The notes beneath the pieces were generated by a model. That model was given only the letters and a program-made list of their open reading frames with translations. It was not told the origin of the DNA and did no database searches. A stretch of DNA of 6,303 nucleotides from NCBI GenBank assembly GCA_016789785.1, contig JAEUQE010000268.1, forward strand, positions 1 through 6,303, read 5' to 3'. The translations under genes and the position numbers were made by a program. This DNA comes from Bryobacterales bacterium. Lineage in GTDB: Bacteria > Acidobacteriota > Terriglobia > Bryobacterales > Bryobacteraceae. Positions 5,515 through 6,303 of this stretch are shown here, piece after piece. The stretch's first letter is position 1. Each line of letters begins with the position of its first letter.

Positions 5515-6303
5515 CCGTTTCACCTGGACCACCGCGCGCAAGATCGCATGGCGCGAGGCCAGAGCGTCCTCCACGCGATTCCTCTTCGTGATCGTCGCCG
5601 TGGCTCTTGGCGTCGGCGCGCTCACCGGCGTGCGCGGCTTCTCGCAGGCGTTCCGCGGAATGCTGATGAAGGACGCTCGCAAGCTGCTTGCGGGCGATCT
5701 GAGCGTGCGTACGTTCTCTCTTCCCAACCAGGAGCAGGAAGCCGAGATGGAGAACCTGCGCAAGAGCGGCGTGGCGCGCACGTGGATCACGGAATCGGTG
5801 TCGATGCTATCCGCCGGACAGGGCTCCACGCCGGTGCTCGTTTCCATCAAGGCCGTCGATCCCGCGGTGTATCCCTTCTATGGCGACCTGCAACTCCTCC
5901 CCGCGCAGCCGTTGAGAGAGGCGCTGAAATCCGACACCGTGGCCGTGTCTGAAGATCTGCTGGTGCGCTTGAACCTGAAGGTCGGTGACACAGTGAAGCT
6001 CGGTGCGAGCGACTTCCGCATCATCGGGCAAGTCTCGGTGGAGCCGGATCGCATGGCGGGCAGTGCGAACGTTGGGCCGCGCATCCTGATGAGCCGCGAA
6101 GGCATCGAGCGCACGCAACTCATCGTGTTCGGAAGCCGGGCCGCGCAGCGCTTTCTCTTCAAGTTCAGCGAAGGATCAACGCCCGTGGAGAAGGCTCGCG
6201 CGCAGTTGAAGGCTGTGTTCCCCGAGGCGCTGATCACGGACTATCGCGAGACCCATCCATTGATCACGCGCGGGCTCGATCGCTCGACGATGTTTCTCAG
6301 TCT
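5507..6303 (+). CDS. ybbP: ABC transporter permease, YbbP/FtsX-MacB type, N-terminal part
   Basis: The first 265 codons of an inner-membrane permease, cut by the window end; E. coli YbbP is about 800 residues with two FtsX domains. Seen here are a cytoplasmic start with a basic helix (residues 8-23, WTTARKIAWREARASS), one membrane helix (24-42, RFLFVIVAVALGVGALTGV) and then a periplasmic MacB-core-like domain. That domain includes LLAGDLSVR (60-68) and a VAVSEDLLVRLNLKVGDTVK segment near 144-163, both characteristic of this family. The GTG at 5507 is preferred because GGGAG sits 9 bases upstream and the reading matches the family N-terminus from the first residues. It overlaps the ATPase gene by 8 bases. 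With the ATPase it should form a mechanotransducing-type exporter that remodels or extracts lipophilic molecules for the neighbouring periplasmic esterase (inference from the conserved neighbourhood). Confidence 0.92.
   Translation, partial: MPDRFTWTTARKIAWREARASSTRFLFVIVAVALGVGALTGVRGFSQAFRGMLMKDARKLLAGDLSVRTFSLPNQEQEAEMENLRKSGVARTWITESVSMLSAGQGSTPVLVSIKAVDPAVYPFYGDLQLLPAQPLREALKSDTVAVSEDLLVRLNLKVGDTVKLGASDFRIIGQVSVEPDRMAGSANVGPRILMSREGIERTQLIVFGSRAAQRFLFKFSEGSTPVEKARAQLKAVFPEALITDYRETHPLITRGLDRSTMFLS

Noticed and set aside
1..6303. CRISPR array, tRNA/rRNA, insertion sequence or prophage signals
   Set aside because: No regularly spaced repeats, RNA gene signatures, transposase motifs or terminal inverted repeats were seen. 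The window is almost filled by ordinary chromosomal genes.

Overview
The window is GC-rich and densely coded, with eight protein-coding genes; the two at the window edges are incomplete. The genome style points to Acidobacteriota, probably the Solibacter/Bryobacter group. The evidence is an ECF sigma factor of the 'LVHEAFLRL' type overlapping a Hanks-type kinase gene whose product opens with a 'TPD..RRVDQIF....LPPGER' leader, both typical of that group. This placement rests on recalled family style, not on a search.

Left part (1-1554, minus strand): a sigma factor gene is followed, with a 29-base overlap, by a serine/threonine kinase gene that runs off the left edge. Both would be read from one promoter-like site near 1593-1622. 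Positions 1555-1746 form a divergent control region. From it a plus-strand gene (1747-2928) encodes an unrecognised polytopic membrane protein carrying two copies of a D-x2-W-H...G-x-D-T...S-P-P-H-L motif.

Middle part (3039-4790, minus strand): a likely three-gene operon read in the order tesA-like lipoprotein esterase, cytochrome P460-family c-type haem protein, and a small secreted protein with an acidic linker. The gaps are 33 and 15 bases. It converges on the membrane-protein gene across 110 bases that hold an A/T-centred palindrome.

Right part (4822-6303, plus strand): an ABC ATPase (ybbA-like) and a permease (ybbP-like, cut by the window end) overlap by 8 bases and run divergently from tesA across only 31 bases. 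This is the tesA / ybbA-ybbP arrangement known from Escherichia coli. The ATPase and permease probably form a mechanotransducing-type ABC complex that handles lipids or other hydrophobic compounds in the inner membrane, with the esterase acting on the periplasmic side. Here the esterase gene also appears to be co-transcribed with a haem protein. Most genes seem to start from very short leaders, and the tesA and ybbA -10 boxes overlap back to back.
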